Origin: Sambucus nigra
Lineage: Eukaryota > Streptophyta > Magnoliopsida > Dipsacales > Adoxaceae
Length of the DNA: 64,000 nucleotides
Direction: 5' to 3'
Assembly: GCA_949130495.1 (NCBI GenBank)
Contig: OX422210.1
Span: 496,907,760-496,971,759, forward strand
Shown: one piece after another, positions 31,510 to 42,535 of the stretch
How positions within the stretch are numbered: the first letter of the stretch is position 1
Layout of the letters: the number at the start of each line of letters is the position of its first letter
The notes under the pieces: model-generated
What the model was told of the DNA's origin: nothing
Databases searched by the model: none
The model's input: only the letters and a program-made list of their open reading frames with translations
Position numbers and translations under genes: made by a program

Positions 31510-33610
31510 TAAAACATAACTATAAACCATTATCATAAGTTTGATTCTCATTTAAAATAAACTAGATAATTCCTTTTTTTTTTAAATAAAAATGATCACT
31601 TGGTTTTAGGATATCTATCTTAATGAAAATATTATTATGTGTACCAATGGGTACGAGACTATCCTTTGAGTAAACCAATACATAATCTCTAGTCCTTTTT
31701 AGGTACTTGAGAATGTATGTATAGCAATCTATCTCTGCTCACCCCAGTTAGACTGGAATCTTCTAACCATGCCAATGGAAAAAAAGATATCTAGTCTTAT
31801 ACATAACATAGCATATATGAGGTTACCCACTGCTGAAGCATAATGTTTATTCCTCATCCTATCTATCAGATTAGGTGTCTTAGGACACTGGTCCTTAAAT
31901 AAAGAAATTTTGTTCTTAGAATCTTACATGTTAAACCTTATGAGAACATCATTAATATATGTGGTTTGAGGTAAGCCCAACATATTATTTTTCGATCATG
32001 AATACATTTGATACCAATGTTGTGATTTTCCTCATCGAAATCCTTAATATCAAATACACTAGAAGCCATATTCTTATAGTAGAAAATACTCCCAAATCAT
32101 CCCCGATTAGGAGAATACAATCCACATATAATACTAAAAATACCACCACATTTTGGTCATGCTTATTATACACACAAGTTTTAACCGTGCATTTATTGAA
32201 ACCATGAGATATTATTTCTTAATCAAAACGGATGTTTTAAGACCTCGATGCTTGCTTAAATTCATAAATGGATCTCTTAAGATTACAAACCTTTATTTCT
32301 TGTCCATTTTTTATGAATCCCTTGGTTTGCATCATATAGATGCACTCGTGAAGACTCCCATTCAAGAACGTAGTCTTAATATCAATTTTCCCAATCTTGA
32401 GATTGAGATATGTCACAATGGATAAAATAATTCAGATAGACTTTAGAATCCACCCATCTTTTCCTTTTGTATATCCACTTGCGATAAGGTTTCCTCATAG
32501 TTAATAACCGCTTTCACAATAAGCCTTACCTTGATGGTTTTTGCCTTCTCATCCACCCCTCTTTTCCATTTGTATATCCACTTGCTTCTCATGGGTTTTA
32601 TCCCATATGGACAGCCTATAACCTTCCAAACCTGATTCAGAAACATTAAATCCAACTCGATATCCATATCTTTTATCCAAATCTCAGAGTCCTTGTCTTG
32701 TAGTGCCTCATCGTAGTTTTTGGGATCCAGTTCATGTTCCCCTAGGATCTCACTGAAGTCTTCACCTAGATACACTAACCTAGCATGCTGACGCCTAACT
32801 ATCCTACTACGATGTGGCTCCATTTGTGGTATAATATAAGTGATATGTGTATCCTGATTATCGATAATACTCTAACTGTCGTTAGGAAATTTATTATCGA
32901 TATCAGGTTGTATTTCATCCTATATGGGTGTTCTATAATAAATCACTTGGATTTTTCCCTCTTATCTCTTGTTATAATCTTTTTCTTGGGCTTGTGGTCT
33001 ATCATAAAATCTTCCTCTAATTACTAAAAATTTGTGCTAATAAATATTCTTCGGTCTTTAGGATCATAAAATTTACCACCCTTGGTTACTTTTGGATAAC
33101 CCACAATGAGACATACATATGTCCTTGATTCAAATTTCCTCGGCTCCTTCCTCATAACATGTGCTGGGCAAACCTAAATATGAACATGTCACAGAATAGG
33201 CTTGTGCCCTATCTATAGTTTTGTGGGAGTTCTTGAGATTAACATAGAAGGACTTAAGTTTAATAAGTACATCACCATATTTAATTAAAAACCCCAAAAG
33301 GAATCCGACAGATCCAAAATACTCATCACGGATCTAACCATGTCCAAAAAAGTCACGTTCCTCATTTTTAACTACAACATTTCGATGTGGAGTGTCTGAT
33401 ATAGACAATTGGGATGTAATCCCAATCTCTGACAAGTGATTTTTAAATCCTCCCAAGAGGTGCTATGCTCCACAGTCAAACTATAGAATTTGGAGTAGTT
33501 TACCATGACTATGCTCCACCTCGGCCTTATACACTTAAAATTTATCAAAGGCTTCAGACTTGTGGTGTAGATGGTAAAGATATCCAAACCTCTAATAATC
33601 ATTAATGAAA
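31510..33610 (-). pseudogene. Old Copia pol relic (integrase, RT, RNase H fragments)
   Basis: Heavily decayed minus-strand pieces in pol order. An integrase remnant at about 33180-33600 is followed by an RT start at 32443-32823 (DPKNYDEALQDKDSEIW, MRSKWIYKWKRG), then an RT core at 31985-32173 (VVVFLVLYVDCILLIGDD, where family YVDD reads YVDC). An RT/RNase H connection lies at about 31640-31960, with stops. Many frameshifts and stops occur. It differs from the SIRE-like element and looks closer to Tork/TAR-type Copia. It is older than its neighbours. Confidence 0.75.
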
Positions 33611-34958
33611 GTTATGAAGTACTAATATCCCCCTCTTATCCGAATTCCCATAATGACACACAAATTAAATAGAACCAATTGAAAAACATTTTTTGGCTCC
33701 ATAGCCATTGTTCATGAAATGCCTCTTGGTCATTTCATTGTAAAACCAGGATTCACAGACTGCAAGTGCCTCCACTTATAATGAACTCAATTGTCCATTT
33801 AAAACCAATCTTTGAATTATTTTTATATTAACATGACTGTAAGAGCAAAAGTATGCTCAAAATCTCCATAGGATTAGATTGTCTTATCCCGTTCATAAAT
33901 ATATTGCGTTATTTTCTAAGTTATCCAGAAAATCTTCATGTTCAATATTAAAAGATAGAACTTCTCCATCTTCATTTGAATAGGAATATAGGAGAGGTTC
34001 AAGTTAGTAAGTCATTTATCCCTTTTGAAAGCTTTTACCTATATAGTGAAAGGTGTCAGTTTGGCACAAGGTTTTTCTTGCAAGGGCTTTTCCCTCATAT
34101 AAATCCTCATCTTAAGTGCATTATTTACTATTTCTCATTTTTTATTTTTCTTACATGCTTCATGAACAGATTTTGTTAAATTAAATAAACTTGTAAACCA
34201 CTACTTTTTCACTTAGATGCTAGAATGAACTTTTGCCCGAATTGGGATTAAAGCAAATATTACCTTCTTTATGGTAATAATTTTTAAATTTGTGTGGTCC
34301 CTCTGTACACGAACTTTCCTTCAATGACCTAAGCCTAAGTGCCAAAGATATGTTTTGTTGAAATTAGAAGTTTCTTTTTTTAGGTTATTTCCATTTCAGT
34401 TATTCATTTCAATATTTAACAGTAATGGGGAGACATGTCTTAAAATATAAAGATAATTTTTTAATGTACCAAAACAAATAAGAGATCTGACATCTTTTTA
34501 TAACAACACGTATGTTAAAATAAACCAAATATCCATTCAATAATAGTGTAGAAACAAAATTCAATTTTTTTTAATGCTAGAAACATAAAAATAATCCACC
34601 AATATTGACTCGTTGTCTTTGCCAAAATTTATAACAAAATTACTTACTATTAAAAGTGTTTACTTATTGTGATCGCCAATGAATACAAACATTCATCCCT
34701 TACTAACCTCCGTCGTTATCTAAAATCCCTTTAACAGATGCAAAACATGATTAGTGTCTCATTAATCAATACACCAGGTACTGGTAGATTGCATCACAAA
34801 ACATGTCTCCATGACTAAGGAGAAATTAACGTTTCCATTATTCATTTCTAAGAAGATCGAGCAATAATTCTTCTAATGTCTTGACCGTTTGTAGATATAA
34901 CAGTTGACTTTCATCTTCTTACCCCCTACCCGAGGCTTAAAAGCAGTTTTTAAAACTA
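33611..34958. other. AT-rich region, no gene recognised
   Basis: Probably the decayed gag and leader of the Copia relic to its left, judging by position. I could not support any domain. There are no tandem repeats and no RNA gene. Confidence 0.4.
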
Positions 34959-36177
34959 CCGGTTGTGGCCATCCCCCGATCCTCGCGGCGGGCGGGCGCG
35001 TGAGGGAGGATACTAGGTACCGCGTACCCCTCTCGGGAGCGCTTCGGCCGACGTCATTTGGGTGAGGTGAAAAATGTAGAGAGATAGAGTCGCCAGTTTA
35101 TTTTACTCAAAACAGACAAAATAAAGGGAGCCATCCCGAAGGACATCATCCAAAGACATACTGATGCATACGAAACCAAAAATTATTCGAAAAGGGTCCG
35201 GAGGCTAAGTTACGAAATGGGAAGGTGTTAGGCACCCATTCCGCCCTTTCGGTCTTTCACGGGTTTTTGTTATTTTCCTTTACTTTCCCCGTGATATGTG
35301 TGCATGTGTATACATAGTGGAGATAGGAATCATCTACTTGCACCATGTAAGAGGTAAAGCGAGTCATTCGTAGGAAGGTATAAATATTATTAGAAAATAG
35401 GATTACGTGATGATCTTTACGTTAATCATTATGAGGGAACGATAATGCATATGGGGTAATACGCTACTAAGAACAAGTATATAGATATATATAATATAAG
35501 AAAGTTGAGTTTAGAGAAAATAGAAAATGCGAGAAAATGTAAAAATAGGACTCAAGTCTTGGGTTTTACCCCGAGTCGCCTACGTAGCCTATAGAGGCAT
35601 CAAAGTCCACGTAGTTCGCATGCAAAACGAGGGGTGGGGTTTATCCAATAAATCCAATCGGGGGATTCTCTTATTTTTGTGTGTGTGTGTGTATGTGTGT
35701 GTAGAAAAAGTGTTTGAGTTGTGAGAAAAGTGAAAGAAAAGTATGAGAATTCCCGTTTGGAATTTATGAGAAAATCCTCTTTTTCTTGTTTTTCGGGTTT
35801 TTATTTATATGAAAATAAGAGATGTGCAATAATACTAAATAAAAAGTATATTAGGATGTGTGAGATGAGATAATAAAAGTGATAAGTAATAAAATAAGTT
35901 ATTGTGAATTTATGAGAATTTAAGGAGAGAGTTGAGAAAATTGGACCTTCTTGAAGATCTTGAGCTTGATCTTGAATGTTGGACAGCATACCTTAGACTT
36001 GGATGATGATGGAGGGTAGTGAATTCACCAAGTTTGATGAAAAGGATGATGAAAAGTGATGGATGGAAAGGGATTTGGGTGTGGAAATCGCGCTGACTTC
36101 GAGAGAGGTTTTCTGGATTTTCTGAGAGTGATATCGATCAGATCTGGGCTCTCCCTTGAAAGTGAGGTGAGGCCTCC

Positions 36178-36187
36178 TTTTTATAGG
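36178..36187 (-). promoter_or_regulatory. TATA box of the Ogre-3 LTR
   Basis: The minus strand reads CTATAAAAAGGAGG. The inverted motif CTGCCTAT...ATAGGCAG lies at 36220-36248, about 35 bp upstream in element sense. The same combination precedes both plus-strand genes of the element. Confidence 0.6.
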
Positions 36188-36299
36188 CCCATGGAATTGT
36201 CAATCGGCATAGCCCTGGTCCTGCCTATTGGCACCTGCCGATAGGCAGGGTCTGTAACCTACCGTTTGGCAGCATTTTTCAGGCCTTTTCAGAAAATTA

Positions 36300-36990
36300 G
36301 CTGCAGAATGCAAATCATTGATCATAATCATGCACGGGGTAGAACGTTGGAAAGGTAATTCAGATACCTTCGAAAGTCCTTTGGACTACTCCCGGGTTTG
36401 GGAGTTGACTTTGGGTCCAATATGGCTCAGAAGCATTCGTTGATCTATTGGATGGGGAATCATCGGAGGCAAACGGATCGTTCGTCCGCATGGTAAGTCC
36501 GAATCATGAATGGGGTAGGTCATTGGAAAGGTTAGGAGATGTACTTCAACATTTCAAAAAGTTTCATTTGGTTCAGGGAGTTGACTTCGATCAACCTAGA
36601 CCTAGAAGCATTCGGTGACCTTTCGGAGTAAAACGGATCGTTCGTCCGTGTCGTAAGTCAGAATCGCGCACGAGACGGACTGTTGTGAAGGGGTTTCAGT
36701 GCCCTTAGAAGATTAATTCAGTCTCAGTCGAGTTGAAGAGTTGAATTAGGTCAAATAGAGCCCGAAAGCGCCCAGTGGCCTCCTGATTAAGTTTCAGGGG
36801 AAAATAGGTCGTTTGTCCGCATGGTAAGTCGGAATCGTGCACGGGATGGACCGTTGGAAAGGGGTTTTAGTTCCCTTCGAAGATTCATTCAATCTCGATC
36901 GAGTTGAAGACTTTGACTTTTGGTCAAACGAAGCATGGGAGTGCCCGATGGCTTCTAAGTTAGTACTCGGGGTATTACCTGGGTTTGTAG
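36300..36990. repeat. Degenerate tandem repeat of about 155-185 bp, four copies
   Basis: The landmark 'GGTAAGTC.GAATC..GCACG..' recurs at about 36315, 36495, 36650 and 36822, each followed by a 'GTTGGAAAGG' stretch, a 'CTTCGAAGAT' type stretch and a 'GAGTTGA' stretch. 'ACGGATCGTTCGTCCG' precedes several copies. Copies are strongly diverged. Confidence 0.6.
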
Positions 36991-37099
36991 TGATGAAGGG
37001 AGGTGCTAGGGACCTAAGGAGAGTTTAGGGGGTAACAGAATGGGGTGTCTATAGAGCCCCTCGATGGGTGAGTTTGGAACAAACGATAGCCGTCGAATA

Positions 37100-38340
37100 G
37101 GCACCGCATGATGCTTTGAGGGAAGATGACCAATTTAGAGGGTCGAGGCTGATTCTGAGGACCTAAGGGAGCGAGGATGACCAATTCAGAGGGTCGAGGC
37201 CGATTATGAGGACCTACGGAGTGTGCTGGGGATAACCAATTCAGGGGGTCGAGGTCGATTCTGAGGACCTAAGGGATGGTTTGGAGGAAAGGTTTAGTCC
37301 AATTCCTGAGGAGGTGCTGAGGATAACCGATTCTGTGAGTCGAAGCCAATTCTGAGGGCTTAAAGATGAGGTTGACCGATTCTGTGGGTCGAATACAATT
37401 CTGAGGGCTTGAAGATGAGGGTGACCGATTCTGCGGGTCAAAGCCAATTCTGAGGGCTTAAAGATAAGGGTGATCGATTCTACGGGTCGAAGTCAATTCT
37501 ACGGGCTTAAGGTGAGATGACCAATTCTGTGGGTCGAATCCAATTCTGTGGGTCGAAGCCAATTCTGAGGGCTTAAGGTGAGATGGCCAATTATGCGGGT
37601 CGAAGACAATTCTGCGGGCTTATGTAGGGATGACCAATTCTGCGGGTCGAAGCTAATTCTGTGGGCTTATGTAGTAATGACCAATTCTGCGGGTTGAAGC
37701 CAATTCTACGGGATTAAGTTGAGGTGACTAATTCTGCGGGTAGAAGTCAATTATGCGGGCTTAAGGATGGAGGTGACTAATTTTATGGGTCGAAGCCAAT
37801 TCTGCGGGCTTAAGGTGGGATGACCAATTCTGCGCGTCGAAGTCAATTCTACGGGCTTATGTAGTGATGACCAATTCTGTGGGTCAGAGTCAATTCTGTG
37901 GGCTTAAGTATGAGATGACCAGTTCTGCGGGTCGAAGCCAATACTGAGGGCTTGAAGATGAGGGTGACCGATTCTGCGGGTCGAAGCTAATTCTGCGGGC
38001 TTAAGTTGAGGTGACCAATTCTACTGGTCAAAGCCAATTTTGCGGTCTTAAGGATGAGGGTGACCGATTTTGCGGGTCGAAGCCAATTATGAGGGCTTAA
38101 GGTGGAGGTGACCAATTCTGCGGGACGAATCCAATTCTGTGGGCTTAAGTTGGGATGACCAATTCTGCGGGTCGAAGCCAATTTTGTGGGCTTAAGTTGA
38201 GATGACCAATTTTACGGGTCGAAGCCAATTCTGCGGGCTTAAGTTGTGATGACCAATTCTGCGGGTCGAATCCAATTCTGTGGGCTTGAAGATGAGGTGA
38301 CCAATTCTGCGGGTCGAAGCCAATTCTATGGGCTTAAGTA
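37100..38340. repeat. Tandem array of about 46-50-bp units
   Basis: About 25 degenerate copies of a unit reading TGACCAATTCTGCGGGTCGA followed by AGCCAATTCTGCGGGCTTAA. Each unit itself contains two related halves (CCAATTCTGCGGG twice). The first units (37100-37300) are longer and carry GGACCTAAGG. Late spacing (37961, 38010, 38059, 38107, 38154, 38200, 38246, 38293) gives 46-49 bp. The array lies between the antisense gene and the LTR block, unlike Tat-1 and Tat-2, where it lies next to pol. Confidence 0.85.
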
Positions 38341-38740
38341 ACGATGTTATTGGGGAACCCTACCGGGGAGATTGATCTTGTGGTTTTGTTTTGGGCTGGG
38401 GAGTCGATTTCTGGGGAAATATTTTGCATCCTCTGAAGGAAAAGACAAAATTCCACTGGGGAGATTTAAGCGGCCCAGGGTTTGGATGTATTTCTTGGGG
38501 AAAATTGAGGACTTTGGGGCATAGGGGGTGATCTTTAGAGATCTTCCGGGGATGTTGCCGGGTGGAGTTTTACTTGGTTTTTGAGAGTTCCGCTGGGGAA
38601 ATAGGGGTTCCTCTTAAGGGAGTGCAAAATTATCTTGGTGAAAATGTTCTAAATCCTTCCTGGGATTTTTAGGAATTTTTTGAGAATTTTTCAAGGGTGT
38701 CTAGTATTTTCTGGGATTTTCATATGAAATTTAAAGGGGG

Positions 38741-38855
38741 TGTCGGTCGACATGGTTCAGAGGGTGCCATTCGGTAGTGGCACAAACTTTTGGACTGCCT
38801 CAGGAAGGTAAGGGGTCAATGCCGATCGGCATGACCCTTGGAATCCTATATAAAG
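38741..38855 (+). promoter_or_regulatory. Promoter of the plus-strand PMD gene
   Basis: TATATAAAG at 38847-38855 lies 94 bp before the ATG. Upstream are TGTCGGTCGACA (38741-38752) and the palindrome TGCCGATCGGCA (38820-38831). The same kinds of motif precede the TATA boxes of the second plus-strand gene and of the LTR block. Confidence 0.55.
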
Positions 38856-38948
38856 GGGGTGAATTCTCCTCATTTTTCACAGCTTCTTGCTTTCTTTCTT
38901 TCTGTGATTTTCCTCTGTAAATCCTTCTAGCATTTCAATCTCTAAGAA

Positions 38949-41914
38949 ATGGTCGCCTTTGTGAGCACTGCAGCGCATAGGGAATGGTTGACTGCTGATG
39001 ATTGGGCGAATGTGGAGTGGAGGGCCAGGGCGCTTCTTTCTTTGGGGAGTGAGAACTCCTTTGACGCATTCGAGCCAGTTGCGGATGAGAGGACTTTGCT
39101 ACGGTAGCCATCACATCATCGCTCTTCGACGGTGGTGAACCCTGGTGGTTATGTAAATAAAATGACTTTTGGCATTTTTCTATTTTTGGTGATTTTTTCT
39201 TCCTTCTTGAATTTTGACAAGGTTTCTTCTTTTGACAGTATAATATCTCTTTGAAGAACATGCGTGCCCGTGGGACGATGTGGCTTAAGGATGTCTGGGA
39301 GCATCTTCCACCTATTATGCATTGGATGGTATCATCAGTGGGTTTTGGGAGGTTGGCGTCTGTGCTGGATGAGACGCCTCGGTCGACAGCGATCTTATGC
39401 GCTCTGGGGGAGAGATGGTGGGATACTACCCACACCTTCCATTTTGGTTTTGGGGAGATGACCGTGACTCCCATAGACATGCAGTAGCTGCTGGGGCTGG
39501 ATTACGATGGGGAGCAGATAAAGGTGGATCGCTCTCTGAGGGTGAGGCCCGAGCCGGTGCGGGCGGCGCTTGGTGACGTAGGGAGGATAGTTTCTGTGGA
39601 TTTCATCCGATTGTCCTTGCTGAAGGATGTCTTAATGAGTAGGGTGGTTGATGTGGAGGGCGGGCTGCAGGTGAGGCAGATGGCCCGATAGTTCATATTG
39701 TTGGTACTGGGAGGTTTCATGGTGGTATCGAGCGGCGACGTCGTCCATTTGTGGTTCTTTCCATATTTGAGGATGTTTTCAAACATCCCTCTCTATGATT
39801 GGGGGGTCTGACTTTGGCGACCCTTTATTTTTCATTGGATGCATTCAGTCGGTGCTGCCAACAAACATTTATTGGAGCCACGTATCTCCTCGAGGTATCC
39901 TTTAATTTTGTGCATTTTCTTTTCATGCATCCGCATTAACCTTATGCGTCTCTTTTTTATTGTGAATTCCTGTCTTTGGCAGACATGGTTCTATGAGGTG
40001 ATTGGGTGCAATACCCCGCTGATTTCCTTGAAGGACGAGACTGTTGGGGACTTCACCGATCGTATCGATGGCGCAAGGCTAATTGGTAGTCGAAGGGATC
40101 TCTCTCTCTAGAGGCGGTGCGTCAGGTTTTGAATTGCCTGACCAGTGGTAGGGTAAGACTCTTACTTTTTAGTCTTGATTTTTGGCATGTTCTAATTTTG
40201 TATTGACTTATGCCTGCTGGGGATTTTCAGGTGACTTTTTACCCTTGGGGGACTGCCATTTAGGATACGGGGACGACCGGGATGAATGTGCAGATGAGGC
40301 ATTTGCTGGTGCATGAGTTCGACCATTCCTGGTATCTAGGGGAGCGGGTGGTTATGCAGATTGCGGAGGGGGAGGTGGTGGTGCCACCTGCACAACCTCT
40401 TAAGTCTATGAGGCGGGAGCGGCTACTGCCGGAGGATGTAAGGATCGCGACTATGATCGGCGAGTCCTACTTGTTGTACACTAATACGGCTGCGCCGTAT
40501 GACTATATGGATTTTGTGACGAGATGTTTGATGGCTCCCAACATATATGATGCCTTTCCCTTCCCTCCTGCAGTTTCGAGTCGGGCAGTGGGGTCTTCCC
40601 ACAGCGGCGGTGGTCCGTCGGCGTCTGCGACGGAAGCGACTTCAGAGGTTCCCTTTGTTCGATTGCATACCCCTTCGTACAACATCCGGTGGGATGATGG
40701 AGGGATGTTCCCCATGTTGCATCATCCTCATGAGATGGGTCCGGAGGACCTGGGTTTGATAGAGGAGGTTCTTCATCCTACGGTATACCTTTCTATTCTT
40801 TTCCTCTTTTGTTTTCTTTTTTATTTTGATCCCTCTTTGATACTGATTTTGCCTTTTACTTGCAGCAAGTTCGGGTGTCGACCACTTGGCTGAGGGACAT
40901 CAGGGACTGGTAGGCCTGTCAATCGATCTCTATGAGCCGAGCCTATAGTTGATCAGGCTCGGCCCGATTTTGATTTACTTGGCTCAAGCTCAAGCTCGGC
41001 CCGAACGAGCTTGAGAGTACTTGGCTCAAGCTCGGCTCACAAAGTAAATCGGGCTTCGGGTCCGATTTGAACAGGCCAAAATTGAATATTCCAATAGATA
41101 TTTATTTATTGTAATAATAAATATTCATATTTCAGCAATAAAAAACACATTTTAGCAATAAAAAAATAGATTTCAGCACTAAAAAAAAATACAATTCAGC
41201 ACAAATATTGACATTTCAGCATTAGTAAAACACATTTCAACACTAAAAAAAATAGATATCAACACTAATAAAAACACATTTCAGCACAAAAAAACAAACA
41301 GATTTTAGCACTAATATTGACATTTTAGCATTAAAAACACAGATTTCAGCACTAAAATAACATATTTCAGCACTAATATTGACAACAACAGTAAGATTAA
41401 GTAAAGTAAATTAATAAATGACCCACCTTATTTTTGATTCTTTAATATTAAGTCCAATGGTTTATTTGCATAAGAATAAAATTATAAAAATTATGATTTT
41501 TTAAAATATTTTTTACATATAATAGAAAATAAAATAATTTTGTTTATATATATAAATATATATTTAGATATATTATTTCTGACCGAGCTTAGTTCGGGCT
41601 TAAAAGTGTTTCGCTCATGCTCGGCTCAAATTGAGTTCGGGATTAATATCTCGGCTCAAACTCAGCTCGGCTCAAACTCAGTAAAAGCTCAGCCAAATTT
41701 AGCGGGCCGAGCAAGCGGGCTTCGAGCCTGCTCGGCTCAATTGACAGGCCTAGGGACTGGATATCTTCAGTGACTGCCCATATTCGGGATGCAATCCCAG
41801 TTCCTTCTTGCTTGGTGTCATCTCCTTCATCCGGGGAGGACTCTGGCTCGGGTAGCGATGGTGTGTCATCTCGCTATAGGGAAAAGAGAGCGCGTCGCAG
41901 GGGTGGAAGCTCTT
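38949..41914 (+). pseudogene. Plant mobile domain (PMD, aminotransferase-like) gene, antisense in Ogre-3
   Basis: The proposed start ATG is at 38949. The exon from 39239 (after a TTTTGACAG acceptor) encodes the characteristic PMD run THTFHFGFGEMTVTPIDM followed by LLGLDYDGEQI. Later exons give Y-D-W-G, WFYEVIGCNTPL (after TTTGGCAG at about 39982) and WYLGERVVMQI (after TTTTCAG near 40230). The last starts after TACTTGCAG near 40865, is split by a hAT element, and ends with a basic Ser/Arg tail at 41914. Several GT-AG introns are visible. Decay: TAG in place of probable Gln at about 39484 and 39688, a frameshift near 39808, another near 40105. PMD proteins include MAIN/MAIL1 in plants, and the domain is known from transposons. 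Here it lies opposite to pol. Confidence 0.72.
40911..41752. mobile_element. Non-autonomous hAT transposon (842 bp)
   Basis: Terminal inverted repeats TAGGCCTGTCAAT / ATTGACAGGCCTA, flanked by a perfect 8-bp duplication GGGACTGG (40903-40910 and 41753-41760), the size typical of hAT. There is no transposase frame. The subterminal parts carry repeated GCTCGGCTCAA motifs; the middle (41110-41380) has about ten degenerate ATTTCAGCACTAAAA units. It interrupts the last exon of the PMD gene, whose frame is continuous across the insertion once one duplication copy is ignored. Confidence 0.93.
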
Positions 41915-42294
41915 AGAGAGAGGGGTGAAGGGTAAGTGAGAGAGAGAGAAAATGTGGGTTCGGGTTGAGTCCCATTTATTTTTTGTTTTTCTTTTATTTA
42001 CTGCAAAATTTGATGTAACACAGAAAAATATATATGTGCAATGCAATGGGATTTTTTTATTATCTTTTGTTAATGGTGAGTGAATTCATGCACATGCACT
42101 TTTTACTTTGCTGCTGAGACCGTAAGAAGAGACATTTTTAGGAATTTTTTTGAAGGAAAGGTTTAAAAATGGGAAATTATATAGGGGTGGAAGAGGATTT
42201 TTTTGAAACTCTGTTGAGAATATCAATTTTATTTTTATTGGGTTTTTCTAATTTTGATAAAAAAGGAAAAAAGAAAATATCCAAAAATGGGGGG

Positions 42295-42461
42295 TTGTCG
42301 ATCGACAAGCCCCTTGCCCTGCCTATCGGCAGTCAAGTCTAGTACCATCAATTCAAAGCTTTTGATTAGTGCCCTATTCAGCTTCTTGTACCTTGTGGGG
42401 TAGGATTCCCTCCGATTTCTGTAGGGGTTATATCTTTTGTGAGGGTTCTCAAGTATAAAAA
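42295..42461 (+). promoter_or_regulatory. Promoter of the plus-strand DUF7745-like gene
   Basis: A perfect 14-bp palindrome TTGTCGATCGACAA (42295-42308), then CTGCCTATCGGCAG (42319-42332), then TATAAAAA at 42454-42461, which is 75 bp before the ATG at 42536. The layout parallels the PMD gene promoter. Confidence 0.55.
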
Positions 42462-42535
42462 GGGCTAGGGGTGAAGTGTTTTCATCACACCTTCACTTTC
42501 TTACTTACTTGCCTACTATCTCTTAGTCCTGCAAG

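Larger units (their letters stand above)
34964..37030 (-). repeat. LTR-like block of Ogre-3 (right edge uncertain)
   Basis: Begins TGTGGCCATCCCCCG with a GC-rich stretch (34965-35060), unlike its AT-rich surroundings. It contains the block GAGTCGCCAG ... GGTGTTAGGCACCC that is common in LTRs of Tat/Ogre-type elements. On the minus strand CTATAAAAAGG (36178-36187) is a good TATA box, making the part to its right U3 and the part to its left R-U5. U3 carries four degenerate copies of a repeat of about 165 bp (36300-36990). Confidence 0.55.

Noticed and set aside
35527..36244. Host genes in the LTR-like block of Ogre-3
   Set aside because: Frames are short, lack motifs and lie in a region with LTR hallmarks.
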